Assembly: GCF_016082275.1 (NCBI RefSeq)
Contig: NZ_MOWM01000072.1
Coordinates: forward strand, 1-34,062
Direction: 5' to 3'
Source of the DNA: Variovorax sp. E3
GTDB lineage: Bacteria > Pseudomonadota > Gammaproteobacteria > Burkholderiales > Burkholderiaceae_C
DNA: 34,062 nt
Shown here: in pieces, positions 1-6,307 of the stretch
How positions within the stretch are numbered: position 1 is the stretch's first letter
How the letters are laid out: every line of letters begins with the position of its first letter
The notes under the pieces: model-generated
Databases searched by the model: none
The model's input: the letters and a program-made list of their open reading frames with translations, nothing else
What the model was told of the DNA's origin: nothing
Program-made: the position numbers and the translations under genes

Positions 1-2103
1 CCGTGCCGGTCGCGGTACGGGTCGCGTGCCACGCGGCGCGCGCCGGGCGGCACGCGCGCGGTCTGCGACAGCATGCCGCCCAGCCGCACATTGACCTTCA
101 TGCGCCCGTTGATGGCCCAGCCGCTGGCATCCAGGATCGGGCCCAGGCTGCGCTGGCGCAGCTTGAGCCAGGCGATCAGCATGCTCGGGCCCGAGATGGC
201 CAGCACGATGCCCAGCAGCGCCACCGGTATCCACTCGCCCCAGGTCGACGAACTTGCCGAAGATGGCCACCAGCACCGCGCTGATGCTCCCCAGCGCCAC
301 GCCGATGGCGGCCACCGTGCCCACGTCGACGCGGCTGGCCGGGCGCGGCGTGGCGGTCGGCACTTTCGCAGCGTCGGCGCCGGCGGCCTGGTCGGCCGTG
401 GTGAGCCGGGTGGCGAAGCTGGTCAGGCTGCCCTGGCCGGCGGCCTCCTGCGCGGCGGCGCGCTTGGCCACCTGCTCCTCGATCACGCGCACGAACTTCT
501 TGTAGGGCGCGAAGAAGGCCTGCGCCACGCTGGTCGGGTTCTCGATCAGCTTGGTGATGGTGGCGTCCCAGTCGCGGCCCTGGCGGTCGTAGAACACGCC
601 GTTGCGGCCGACGAACAGAAAGTCGATGTCCCCGGCGGTGAACGCCGCGACGATGCTCATCTTCACGCCCTGGCGCGTGCAGTCGCAGTAGGCAAGGCAG
701 GTCTTCGCGAGGCCGGCGAGCACGGCGTGCTTGGCGGTGTCCTGCACCTGCACCGTGAGTTCGCAACTGCGGCCGTCCAGGTACAGCGTGCCGGCCTGGA
801 AGATCGCGCCTTCGCGGCGGTAGAAGGCCTTGAACGACACGAAGTTGTCGAGCAGCACCACCAGGTCGCGCTGCAGGCGGATCAGCTTTTCGAGGTCGAC
901 CAGCAGCGCGTTGTGTTCCTCGGCGGCCTCGTCGTCGTGGATCAGCGCGAGCAGCGCCTCGCGGGTGCGCAGCAGCGCGTCGAGCCGCTCGAGCGGGAGC
1001 GCGGCGGCCCAGTTGTCGGGGCGTTTGGCCATCAGGGCCTGCAGCGGCGCGAGCTTGTGCCTGATGGCGAGCCAGTCGGCCTCGGCGAGTTCTTCGCGCG
1101 GGCCGAGCAGGGGCCCGACGGCGCGTTCGGCAAAGGCGGCCACCGCGTCGGCCCATGCGGGGTTCAGGCTGGTGCCGTGCAGCGGCAGCACGCAATGCGG
1201 CGTGACGGGCGCCAGCGGCAGGTCGGCGATGGGTTCGGCATACAGGTCGAGCCTGTTCGCGCCGAGCGCGTCGTAGGCCTCGGGCGAAGGGTTCAGCGCC
1301 GTCACGGCCTGTGCGTCGAAGGCCGCGACGCGGCAGCGCGCGAAGAAGTCGTCGAGCTTGGCCTGCACCTTGCCGGTGGCATCGGCCGCGGCCAGCGTGG
1401 GCTCGCCCAGCGGCATCAGTTCGGCATTGCCCGCGTCGGCCTGCGCGTGCCAGTCGCGCGCGGTCTGCACTTCGGCAAAGAAGGCTTCCACGCGCGCGCG
1501 GTCCACGCCGGGCGTCTGCCGGTGGCGGTCGGGCACGCTGCCGTGGGTGCGCATGACCTCGTCGATGGCGGCGCGCACGGCCTCGTCCCGCGCGGTGTCG
1601 GGGGTGACCACGCCGTCGCCGTTGAAGCGCATGGCGGCCAGCAGTTCGCCGCGGTCGGCAATGTCGGCGAGCGTGAGCGTGGGGGCCTCGGGCCGGCCCT
1701 GGATCTGCAGCAGGCGGCGCGCTTCCTCGAGCAGGCGCGCGCCGCCAGGGTTGTCGGCGTCCAGGTCGTCCAGCGCCAGCACGTCGCTGCCCTGCAGCAG
1801 CACGTCGGGGTTGCGCAGCCGCGCGCAGACCCACTCGCAGGCCGCCACCACTTCAGGCGGGCGCACGCGGCCGTCGCCGTCGGAATCGATCAGGTCGAGC
1901 GTGCGGGTGTCGAAGTCGATGCCGCGCGTCGGGCAGGCGAGGGCGACCCACAGCTTCTGGTCGAGCTCGCCCAGGCGGGCGATGTCTTCGCCGGTGCGAA
2001 AGATCACCTGGTCTGCACTGCCCGCGCGGATGAACTGCCAGCGGTGCGGCCTGCGCGAAGCGGTGGGCGTGTCGGTGTGCGGCGGGGACGTCGGCGGCGT
2101 CAT
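1..2103 (-). CDS. EF-hand-containing membrane protein, 3'-partial, one frame break
   Basis: Reading leftward from the ATG at 2103, the frame gives a ~700-residue protein of a family I do not recognise by name. Near residues 70-85 it carries an EF-hand-like loop (DLIDSDGDGRVRPPEV), and a second weaker DGD loop (FNGDGVVTPD) lies further on, so calcium binding is plausible. The middle is soluble. The C-terminal part has two hydrophobic stretches (around plus-strand 300-250 and 235-185), separated by a frame break in a four-C run at 238-241. Removing one base there restores a continuous second membrane segment (EWIPVALLGIVLAISGPSM) and a conserved-looking tail (WLKLRQRSLGPILDASGWAI). The gene starts 14 bp after the stop of the PPOX gene, so the two probably form an operon. 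The C-terminus lies outside the window. The role is unknown. Confidence 0.7.
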   Translation of the reverse strand, partial: MTPPTSPPHTDTPTASRRPHRWQFIRAGSADQVIFRTGEDIARLGELDQKLWVALACPTRGIDFDTRTLDLIDSDGDGRVRPPEVVAACEWVCARLRNPDVLLQGSDVLALDDLDADNPGGARLLEEARRLLQIQGRPEAPTLTLADIADRGELLAAMRFNGDGVVTPDTARDEAVRAAIDEVMRTHGSVPDRHRQTPGVDRARVEAFFAEVQTARDWHAQADAGNAELMPLGEPTLAAADATGKVQAKLDDFFARCRVAAFDAQAVTALNPSPEAYDALGANRLDLYAEPIADLPLAPVTPHCVLPLHGTSLNPAWADAVAAFAERAVGPLLGPREELAEADWLAIRHKLAPLQALMAKRPDNWAAALPLERLDALLRTREALLALIHDDEAAEEHNALLVDLEKLIRLQRDLVVLLDNFVSFKAFYRREGAIFQAGTLYLDGRSCELTVQVQDTAKHAVLAGLAKTCLAYCDCTRQGVKMSIVAAFTAGDIDFLFVGRNGVFYDRQGRDWDATITKLIENPTSVAQAFFAPYKKFVRVIEEQVAKRAAAQEAAGQGSLTSFATRLTTADQAAGADAAKVPTATPRPASRVDVGTVAAIGVALGSISAVLVAIFGKFVDLGRVDTGGAAGHRAGHLGPEHADRLAQAAPAQPGPDPGCQRLGHQRAHEGQCAAGRHAVADRARAARRAPRGTRPVPRPAR

Positions 2104-2117
2104 CAGCGGCCCTGCGT

Positions 2118-2618
2118 TCAGACCGACACCTTCTTGTGCTCGCCCAGGTTCTTCGGCGGCTCGCCGGTGATGGCGGCCTTGGCCATCTTGTAGAGCTGGA
2201 CCATCTTGCTGTCGTCCACGTCCCAGTACTCGGCCTCGACCACGCTCACGGCCAGCAGGCCCAGGTTCGGGTCGGTGGGGCCGTTGGGGAACCAGGCCTT
2301 CGCCATGGTGGTGAAGAGCGCTTCCTTCAGCGCCTGGTCTTCGCGCAGGGCGGCGCGCCCGGACACCGACACGTAGCTGTCGTCGCCGGTGTTGGCGTAG
2401 GCCACGTTCACGGCCGGGTCGGTGGCCACGTGGCGCGCGATGTCGCCGTCCTTCGGCACGAAGAAGTACAGCGTGGCCACTGCGTCGACGTCGCGGTTCT
2501 GGGTGGTCAGCGGGTGGCTGTGCAACTGGCCCTCGGCATGGCGGTGGGTGAGCATGCCGAAGCGCGTGTCCTTGATGAGGTCCCAGAGCTTGCCGTGGTC
2601 GGTGGTGGTCTTGGTCAT
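2118..2618 (-). CDS. Pyridoxamine 5'-phosphate oxidase family, general stress protein 26-like
   Basis: This 166-residue protein has the split-barrel flavin-binding fold of the PPOX superfamily, in the general stress protein 26-like branch. Recognisable elements are the N-terminal KLWDLIKDTRFGMLTHR segment, the LHSHPLTTQ strand, LYFFVPKDGDIARHV, and the VNVAYANTGDDSYVSVSGRA strand pair followed by the WFPNGPTDPNLGLLAVSV segment. Members bind FMN, FAD or F420 and are often stress-induced; the substrate here is unknown. The start is supported by AAGGAG (minus strand, at plus 2627-2632) eight bases upstream of the ATG. It is the first gene of a probable two-gene minus-strand operon with the EF-hand membrane protein. 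An inverted repeat lies ~90 bp upstream of its start. Confidence 0.85.
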   Translation of the reverse strand: MTKTTTDHGKLWDLIKDTRFGMLTHRHAEGQLHSHPLTTQNRDVDAVATLYFFVPKDGDIARHVATDPAVNVAYANTGDDSYVSVSGRAALREDQALKEALFTTMAKAWFPNGPTDPNLGLLAVSVVEAEYWDVDDSKMVQLYKMAKAAITGEPPKNLGEHKKVSV

Positions 2619-2708
2619 GGCGGGTTCTCCTTGAGCGTGCTGTGAAAGGTATGGGAAAGATCGAGCAATACTTCACCGTAAGGGCCGATGCGCGGGGCCG
2701 GTGAGGAC

Positions 2709-2727
2709 ACACGGCGCACAGCCGTGT
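2709..2727. promoter_or_regulatory. Inverted repeat upstream of PPOX gene
   Basis: ACACGGC and GCCGTGT form a perfect 7-bp inverted repeat with a 5-base spacer, ~90 bp upstream of the PPOX start. It could be a regulator-binding site or a transcript hairpin. No T-run follows it on either strand, so it is not a terminator. Confidence 0.3.
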
Positions 2728-2753
2728 CATCCGAAGCCGACATGCGATGCGCG

Positions 2754-2784
2754 CGTGTCCGAGGCGTGTCCGAGGTGTCCGAGG
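2754..2784 (+). repeat. Three tandem short direct repeats
   Basis: CGTGTCCGAGG occurs at 2754-2764 and again at 2765-2775, followed by a nine-base copy (TGTCCGAGG) at 2776-2784. The run lies between the PPOX upstream region and the candidate small transcript. It may be an iterated binding site or a slippage product. Confidence 0.6.
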
Positions 2785-2866
2785 GGTGGTAGGTCTTGTC
2801 CGTCCCGCGAAGTCGGCATCGCTTGGCGCACGCGGCGCGCGGCTTTGCTACCTTGGGAGTCGACGG

Positions 2867-2929
2867 ATGCCCGTCCCTCGTATTTCTCCCTTTGCGAGGG
2901 CTTCGATGCATGACGGCACCGAGGCTTGA
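2867..2929 (+). CDS. Candidate 20-residue small ORF or leader peptide
   Basis: The ATG at 2867 has a GGGAG element (2855-2859) seven bases upstream. It encodes a 20-residue, mildly basic peptide (MPVPRISPFARASMHDGTEA). Its TGA at 2927-2929 overlaps the first bases of the intrinsic terminator stem (2928). A stop codon overlapping a terminator arm is the geometry used by attenuators and leader peptides, but there is no run of a single regulatory amino acid. The frame is also open upstream to 2747. It may be coincidental. Confidence 0.25.
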   Translation: MPVPRISPFARASMHDGTEA

Positions 2930-2966
2930 ACCCGGCGGAACCCGACGCGGTGCCGGGTTCTTTTTT
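2928..2966 (+). terminator. Rho-independent terminator
   Basis: GAACCCGGC (2928-2936) and GCCGGGTTC (2952-2960) form a perfect 9-bp GC-rich stem with a 15-base loop, followed directly by six T residues (2961-2966). An alternative 7-bp pairing of GAACCCG (2938-2944) with CGGGTTC (2954-2960) also exists. It functions only on the plus strand. Confidence 0.78.
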
Positions 2967-3062
2967 GCGCGGCGCAAGTTAAGGAAGACTTCAGAAGCCG
3001 CTCATGGATTCTTCAGGTGGGCAAACCACACTGCACGGCTCCTACAACAGAAAAAACCGCCC

Positions 3063-3251
3063 ATGAAGAACTTCATTCTTGTGCTCGCCGTTGCCACGCT
3101 CGCCGTGGGCTGCGGCCATGACGACCACCGCCGCGATCGCGACCGCAACCACAACGGCATTCCGGACCGCTACGAACGCAACCGCGACAGCGACGGCGAC
3201 GGCGTGCCCGACCGCTACGACCGCCGGCCCAACAACCCGCAGAAGTACTGA
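3063..3251 (+). CDS. Small Asp-rich lipoprotein with thrombospondin type 3-like calcium motifs
   Basis: This is a 62-residue protein with a lipoprotein signal (MKNFILVLAVATLAVGC, acylated Cys at residue 17), so it is predicted to be anchored to a membrane facing the periplasm. The mature part is almost entirely charged, with two DxDxDG-like units (DRNHNGIPDRYERNRD and DSDGDGVPDRYDRR) that match the spacing of thrombospondin type 3 calcium-binding repeats (DxDxDGxxD). Calcium binding is inferred from the motif. The ATG at 3063 was chosen because the signal peptide begins there; its ribosome-binding site is weak. It converges with the LysE gene, whose stop is only 4 bp away. Confidence 0.75.
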   Translation: MKNFILVLAVATLAVGCGHDDHRRDRDRNHNGIPDRYERNRDSDGDGVPDRYDRRPNNPQKY

Positions 3252-3255
3252 TCGA

Positions 3256-3885
3256 TCAGGCGCGCTGGCGCAGCGCCAGCACCGACAGCCCGGCCGCGAT
3301 GAACGTGAGGCCCGCGCCCACGTTCAGCCCGGTGCCCACGCGCGGATGCCGGCGCAGCCACGACGACAGCCGGAACGCGAAGCAGCCCAGCACGGTGAAG
3401 ATCAGCGCCGTGAGCAGCGCGAAGATCGCGCCGTAGACCAGCATCTGCAGCGCCACCGGCCCGCGCGCCGCGCTGACGAACTGCGGCAGGAAGGCCAGCA
3501 CGAACAGGCCCGGCTTCGGGTTCAGCACGTTCGACAGCAGGCCCGTGAAGAACACCTTGCGCAGCGACTGGTGCGCGCTCGGCTCGAACGAGATCAGGCT
3601 GCGCGAGGCCAGCGCCTTGTAGCCCAGCCACAGCAGGTACAGCCCGCCCACCGCCTTGACGGCCCAGAACGCGACCGGCGAAGCCTGGATGACCAGCGAC
3701 AGCCCGAGCGCCGCCGCCGTCGTGTGGAACATGATGCCCAACCCCGCGCCCACCGACGACAGTGTGGCCGCCGCCTTGCCCTGGCTCAGGCCCCGGCTGA
3801 TGGCCAGGATGTTGTCGGGGCCGGGCGCCATCACCACCACGAGGCAGGCCGCGATGTAGGCGAAGAGAACGTCTTGGGGAAACAT
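3256..3885 (-). CDS. LysE/RhtB-family amino acid exporter
   Basis: This 209-residue inner-membrane protein has about six hydrophobic segments and the family hallmark near the N-terminus, VVMAPGPDNILAISRGLSQGKAAA. A second signature, FFTGLLSNVLNPKPGLFVLAFLPQF, falls around residues 110-135. LysE/RhtB proteins export amino acids such as lysine, homoserine, threonine or leucine, or other small metabolites; the substrate cannot be told from sequence. Length is typical of the family. The gene lies downstream of the hydrolase lipoprotein on the same strand with an 82-bp gap containing a 7-bp GC hairpin (3900-3918), so co-transcription is possible but not certain. Confidence 0.88.
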   Translation of the reverse strand: MFPQDVLFAYIAACLVVVMAPGPDNILAISRGLSQGKAAATLSSVGAGLGIMFHTTAAALGLSLVIQASPVAFWAVKAVGGLYLLWLGYKALASRSLISFEPSAHQSLRKVFFTGLLSNVLNPKPGLFVLAFLPQFVSAARGPVALQMLVYGAIFALLTALIFTVLGCFAFRLSSWLRRHPRVGTGLNVGAGLTFIAAGLSVLALRQRA

Positions 3886-3967
3886 GGGGCGGGTCCTTGC
3901 CCGGCCGGGGTGGCCGGGAGCGGCGGTGATTTTCGCCGGATCGTGCGGCCGGCGTGGCGGGTGTGGC

Positions 3968-5650
3968 TCAGGGCGCTTTCGCGGCCTGTGCCTTCGGCTT
4001 GGACGATGGTTCCCACGAATCGGGCGTGGTCGCCACCAGCGACTTGAAGTCCTTCCACGGCCGCGCGCCCGGAATGCTGCGCGCGCCGATGATCACCGTC
4101 CTGGCGAACACCACCATGCGCTCGCGCAGGTAGGCGCGGTCGGACGCGGGCCAGGTCTCGATCGAATGCGGCCCGCGCGCCAGCACGATCTCTTTCAAGC
4201 CGGGAATGCGGTTGTAGGCGGCCACGGTGCCCTCCAGCGTTTCGGCGCGGTCCCACAGGCCCTTGCCGAAGAACGCGGCGGGCCAGCGGTCCATGCCCGC
4301 GAGAGTGGACGAGTTCGGATAGAACACGATGTGATGGTCCGCCGCCATGCCGCCCAGGAACAGGTTGCGGTCGGCCAGGTCGGGCGAGTCGCCCACGTAG
4401 CCCGCGCCGCTGGCGAACGACGACAGCAGGATGGTGCCGCGGATGTTCTTCAGCCCCTTGGGCGGCGTGCAGCTGGGCACGGGCATGTCGAAGCTGCATT
4501 CGGCCACGTAGTTCTTGGTCATGGCCCAGGCGGTCGACATCGAGCCGCGCGAGTAGCCGCCCAGCACCAGCGGAATCTCCTCGGCCTTCATGCCCGCCAG
4601 CAGCCGGCCGCGCGCGCTGTCGCCTTCGAGCAGCTCGCCCGAGGGCGTGAGCAGGCGCAGGCCGCGCCCGCCTTCCAGGGCCGAGAGCGCGCGGAACACG
4701 TCCTCGCCTTGCTCCAGCGTGTTGGTGTCGCTGAAGCCGCCCGACAGGCCTTCGCCGCGCCGGTCGTAGGCCAGCACGTCGAAGCCGGCCTGGTTGAGCG
4801 CATACAGGTTCTCGCGCCACCAGCGCTGGCCCATGGTCTCGGTGGTTGCGTTGGGGAAGCTGACCGGAATGGTCTTGCCCGTCTTCTCGTCGATGCGGTA
4901 GGCCACCTCGTCGGGGTGCTGGATGGCCGTGAGCTGCCCGCCGCCGCCCGGCGCCATGATGGCCAGCGCGCGCGTCTTCTTGCCCTTGCCGTCGTCCACG
5001 CCCGCGCCTTCGATGTACCAGCCGCGCAGCTTGATGTCGCCGGTCATCTTCAGGTCGATGCGCTCGAAGGCGTCGCGCGGCGCGGTGAACTCGACGATGT
5101 AGGTGCGGGCGTCGGCCTCGGCAATGCCCTCGCGGTAGGGCGCCTTGGCAAAGAAGGCGGGCCGGCGGATCTGCTTGAGGTCGACCTGGCCGTCGGGGTC
5201 GATCTTGCCCGAGGGGTCGACCACGCCGGTCGAGCGCGTGGCGCGCTCCTTGTTGGGCGGCAACCAGCGCTGCATCTGCGCGTCGATGCGCTTGAAGCAG
5301 TCGGCGTCTTCCTTGCAGGCGCGCCAGCGGGCCTTGAGCTTGTCGTCGGTGAATTCGCTGATGTGGTAGTCGCCGCCCGCATAGCCGGCGGGCGGGCGGT
5401 TGGCCGTCATGAGCACCGGCACGCACTCGGTCACGCCTGTACCGTGCGGGCCTTGCGGCAGCAGGTAGCCGCCCATCATGGCGTTGCGGTCGGTGCCGAC
5501 CCAGGCGGTGCAGTCGGTGGGCGGCGGCGCGCTGGCGGTGGCTTGCCGCTGGGCTTCGCTGGTGCCGGTGCAGGCGCCGAGCAGCAGCAGCGCGGCCGCG
5601 AGGGCGGATGCTGCGGCGCAGCGATGAAGGCGGGGGATCGGTGCAGTCAT
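3968..5650 (-). CDS. Alpha/beta-hydrolase lipoprotein
   Basis: This 560-residue protein starts at the ATG complementary to 5648-5650, chosen because it opens with a lipoprotein signal ending in LLLLGAC (acylated Cys27). The open frame continues further upstream but gives only Arg-rich non-conserved sequence. Hydrolase features include a large N-terminal domain with a DPSGKIDPDGQVDL segment, the FDVLAYDRRGEGLSGG oxyanion-type loop, and the nucleophile elbow GGYSRGSMS with Ser near residue 367. A His in ARGPHSIETW is a candidate for the catalytic triad. The substrate is unknown; the protein is likely an envelope esterase or peptidase-like enzyme. It is divergently transcribed from the small DUF1488-like gene. 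Confidence 0.75.
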   Translation of the reverse strand: MTAPIPRLHRCAAASALAAALLLLGACTGTSEAQRQATASAPPPTDCTAWVGTDRNAMMGGYLLPQGPHGTGVTECVPVLMTANRPPAGYAGGDYHISEFTDDKLKARWRACKEDADCFKRIDAQMQRWLPPNKERATRSTGVVDPSGKIDPDGQVDLKQIRRPAFFAKAPYREGIAEADARTYIVEFTAPRDAFERIDLKMTGDIKLRGWYIEGAGVDDGKGKKTRALAIMAPGGGGQLTAIQHPDEVAYRIDEKTGKTIPVSFPNATTETMGQRWWRENLYALNQAGFDVLAYDRRGEGLSGGFSDTNTLEQGEDVFRALSALEGGRGLRLLTPSGELLEGDSARGRLLAGMKAEEIPLVLGGYSRGSMSTAWAMTKNYVAECSFDMPVPSCTPPKGLKNIRGTILLSSFASGAGYVGDSPDLADRNLFLGGMAADHHIVFYPNSSTLAGMDRWPAAFFGKGLWDRAETLEGTVAAYNRIPGLKEIVLARGPHSIETWPASDRAYLRERMVVFARTVIIGARSIPGARPWKDFKSLVATTPDSWEPSSKPKAQAAKAP

Positions 5651-5777
5651 TCGGGGCGGGTGGTCCAGGGGGAAGGAGAAAGTCCAGAAAGTCCGAAGCA
5701 CCGATCTTCGCCGCATCGGCGCCCGAATGCCATGGCCGAAGCCGACTTCGGCTGCAAGCGCAGGCCGCGTTTCTTGT

Positions 5778-5789
5778 AGGACCTGTCCT
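5778..5789. promoter_or_regulatory. Short palindrome in divergent intergenic region
   Basis: AGGAC and GTCCT form a perfect 5-bp inverted repeat with a 2-base centre, preceded by TTGT. It lies between the divergently transcribed hydrolase (starts 5650) and DUF1488-like gene (starts 5872). The larger element TGTAGG-N4-GTCC (5776-5788) recurs in similar form at 2789-2801 and 24388-24401, which supports a binding site. Function is unproven. Confidence 0.3.
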
Positions 5790-5871
5790 GCACGCGCATG
5801 CGACAAACACCACTCTCCATCGCCGCGCGATGCGCGCTCAATCGCCCCCGATTCACAAGGAGACAAGAGCG

Positions 5872-6138
5872 ATGAAATTCGAAGGCATCTACTGCTTCGA
5901 CTCGGCGAGCGTGCGGTTTGCTTTCTATCCGGACGGCCCCGAGGGCCCGCGCGTGATCGTGCAGATTTCCGAGGAAACGCTGCACGACGAATTCGGCGTG
6001 CGAGAAATCGGCGACCGCCTGCTGGACGCCTGCCGCGAGCACTACCAGGCGATCGAGCCCGCGGCCATCGCGCTCTACCGCGCCGCGCCACGCCACTGCA
6101 TCACACTGACCCTGGACGACTTCGCGCTGCACGCCTGA
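5872..6138 (+). CDS. DUF1488-like small protein
   Basis: This is an 88-residue soluble protein. Its layout matches the DUF1488 family: a short beta-rich N-terminus (KFEGIYCFDSASVRFAFY), then VIVQISEETLHDEFG, then a helix (DRLLDACREHYQAIEPAAIAL) and a final strand (HCITLTLDDF). The biochemical role of the family is unknown. The ATG at 5872 is preceded by a purine-rich AAGGAGACAAGA stretch ~8-16 bases upstream. No partner gene is evident; it stands alone between a divergent promoter region and the glucan cluster. Confidence 0.65.
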   Translation: MKFEGIYCFDSASVRFAFYPDGPEGPRVIVQISEETLHDEFGVREIGDRLLDACREHYQAIEPAAIALYRAAPRHCITLTLDDFALHA

Positions 6139-6228
6139 ACGACGGGCAGCGAAAAAGGGGACACGGGCAACTCTCCGACAAGGCGAGGCGGCCCAGGCCG
6201 TACCCACGGCCATCGACACCCGCGCAAA

Positions 6229-6243
6229 TTGGCATCAAGCCAA
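6229..6243. promoter_or_regulatory. Inverted repeat upstream of glgB
   Basis: TTGGC-ATCAA-GCCAA is a perfect 5-bp inverted repeat with a 5-base spacer, ~65 bp upstream of the glgB GTG start, in the 169-bp gap that probably holds the promoter of the glucan cluster. Size and shape suit a regulator site, but nothing identifies the regulator. Confidence 0.25.
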
Positions 6244-6307
6244 GCGAGAGGCGCAGTCGTTCCTTGTCGAACAGCCGCTTCGCTGGCCTTCAAATCAAGG
6301 AACGCCG

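Larger units (their letters stand above)
2860..2966 (+). ncRNA. Candidate small structured transcript ending at an intrinsic terminator
   Basis: Three hairpins follow each other closely: GACGG/CCGTC (2862-2866 with 2871-2875), CCCTCG/CGAGGG (2875-2880 with 2895-2900), and the terminator stem (2928-2936 with 2952-2960) with its T6 tail. Helices 1 and 2 share base 2875 and so abut. A weak extended -10 (TGCTACCTT, 2846-2854) lies just upstream, but no convincing -35 was found. The same segment holds a 20-codon ORF, so it may be a small mRNA, a dual-function RNA or an attenuator leader for the lipoprotein at 3063. I cannot assign it to a known RNA family. Confidence 0.3.
2619..3062. other. 444-bp divergent intergenic region
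   Basis: Between the divergent PPOX and lipoprotein genes this stretch holds no long credible gene. It contains a 7-bp inverted repeat (2709-2727), three tandem near-copies of CGTGTCCGAGG (2754-2784), a TAGGTCTTGTCC element (2790-2801), a short candidate ORF with a good ribosome-binding site (2867-2929), three successive hairpins (2862-2960) and a strong intrinsic terminator with a six-T tail (2928-2966). A terminator with no recognised gene upstream of it on the same strand suggests a small transcript. Confidence 0.6.

Noticed and set aside
73..2193. Long plus-strand open frame opposite the EF-hand and PPOX genes
   Set aside because: Its translation is Gly/Arg/Ala/Val-rich with no family likeness. 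The minus-strand frames give a clear EF-hand loop, membrane helices and a PPOX fold. It is a GC-rich antisense shadow.
3900..3918. CCCGGCC/GGCCGGG hairpin between the hydrolase and LysE genes as a terminator
   Set aside because: There is no T-run on the minus strand after the stem. At most it is an intercistronic hairpin.
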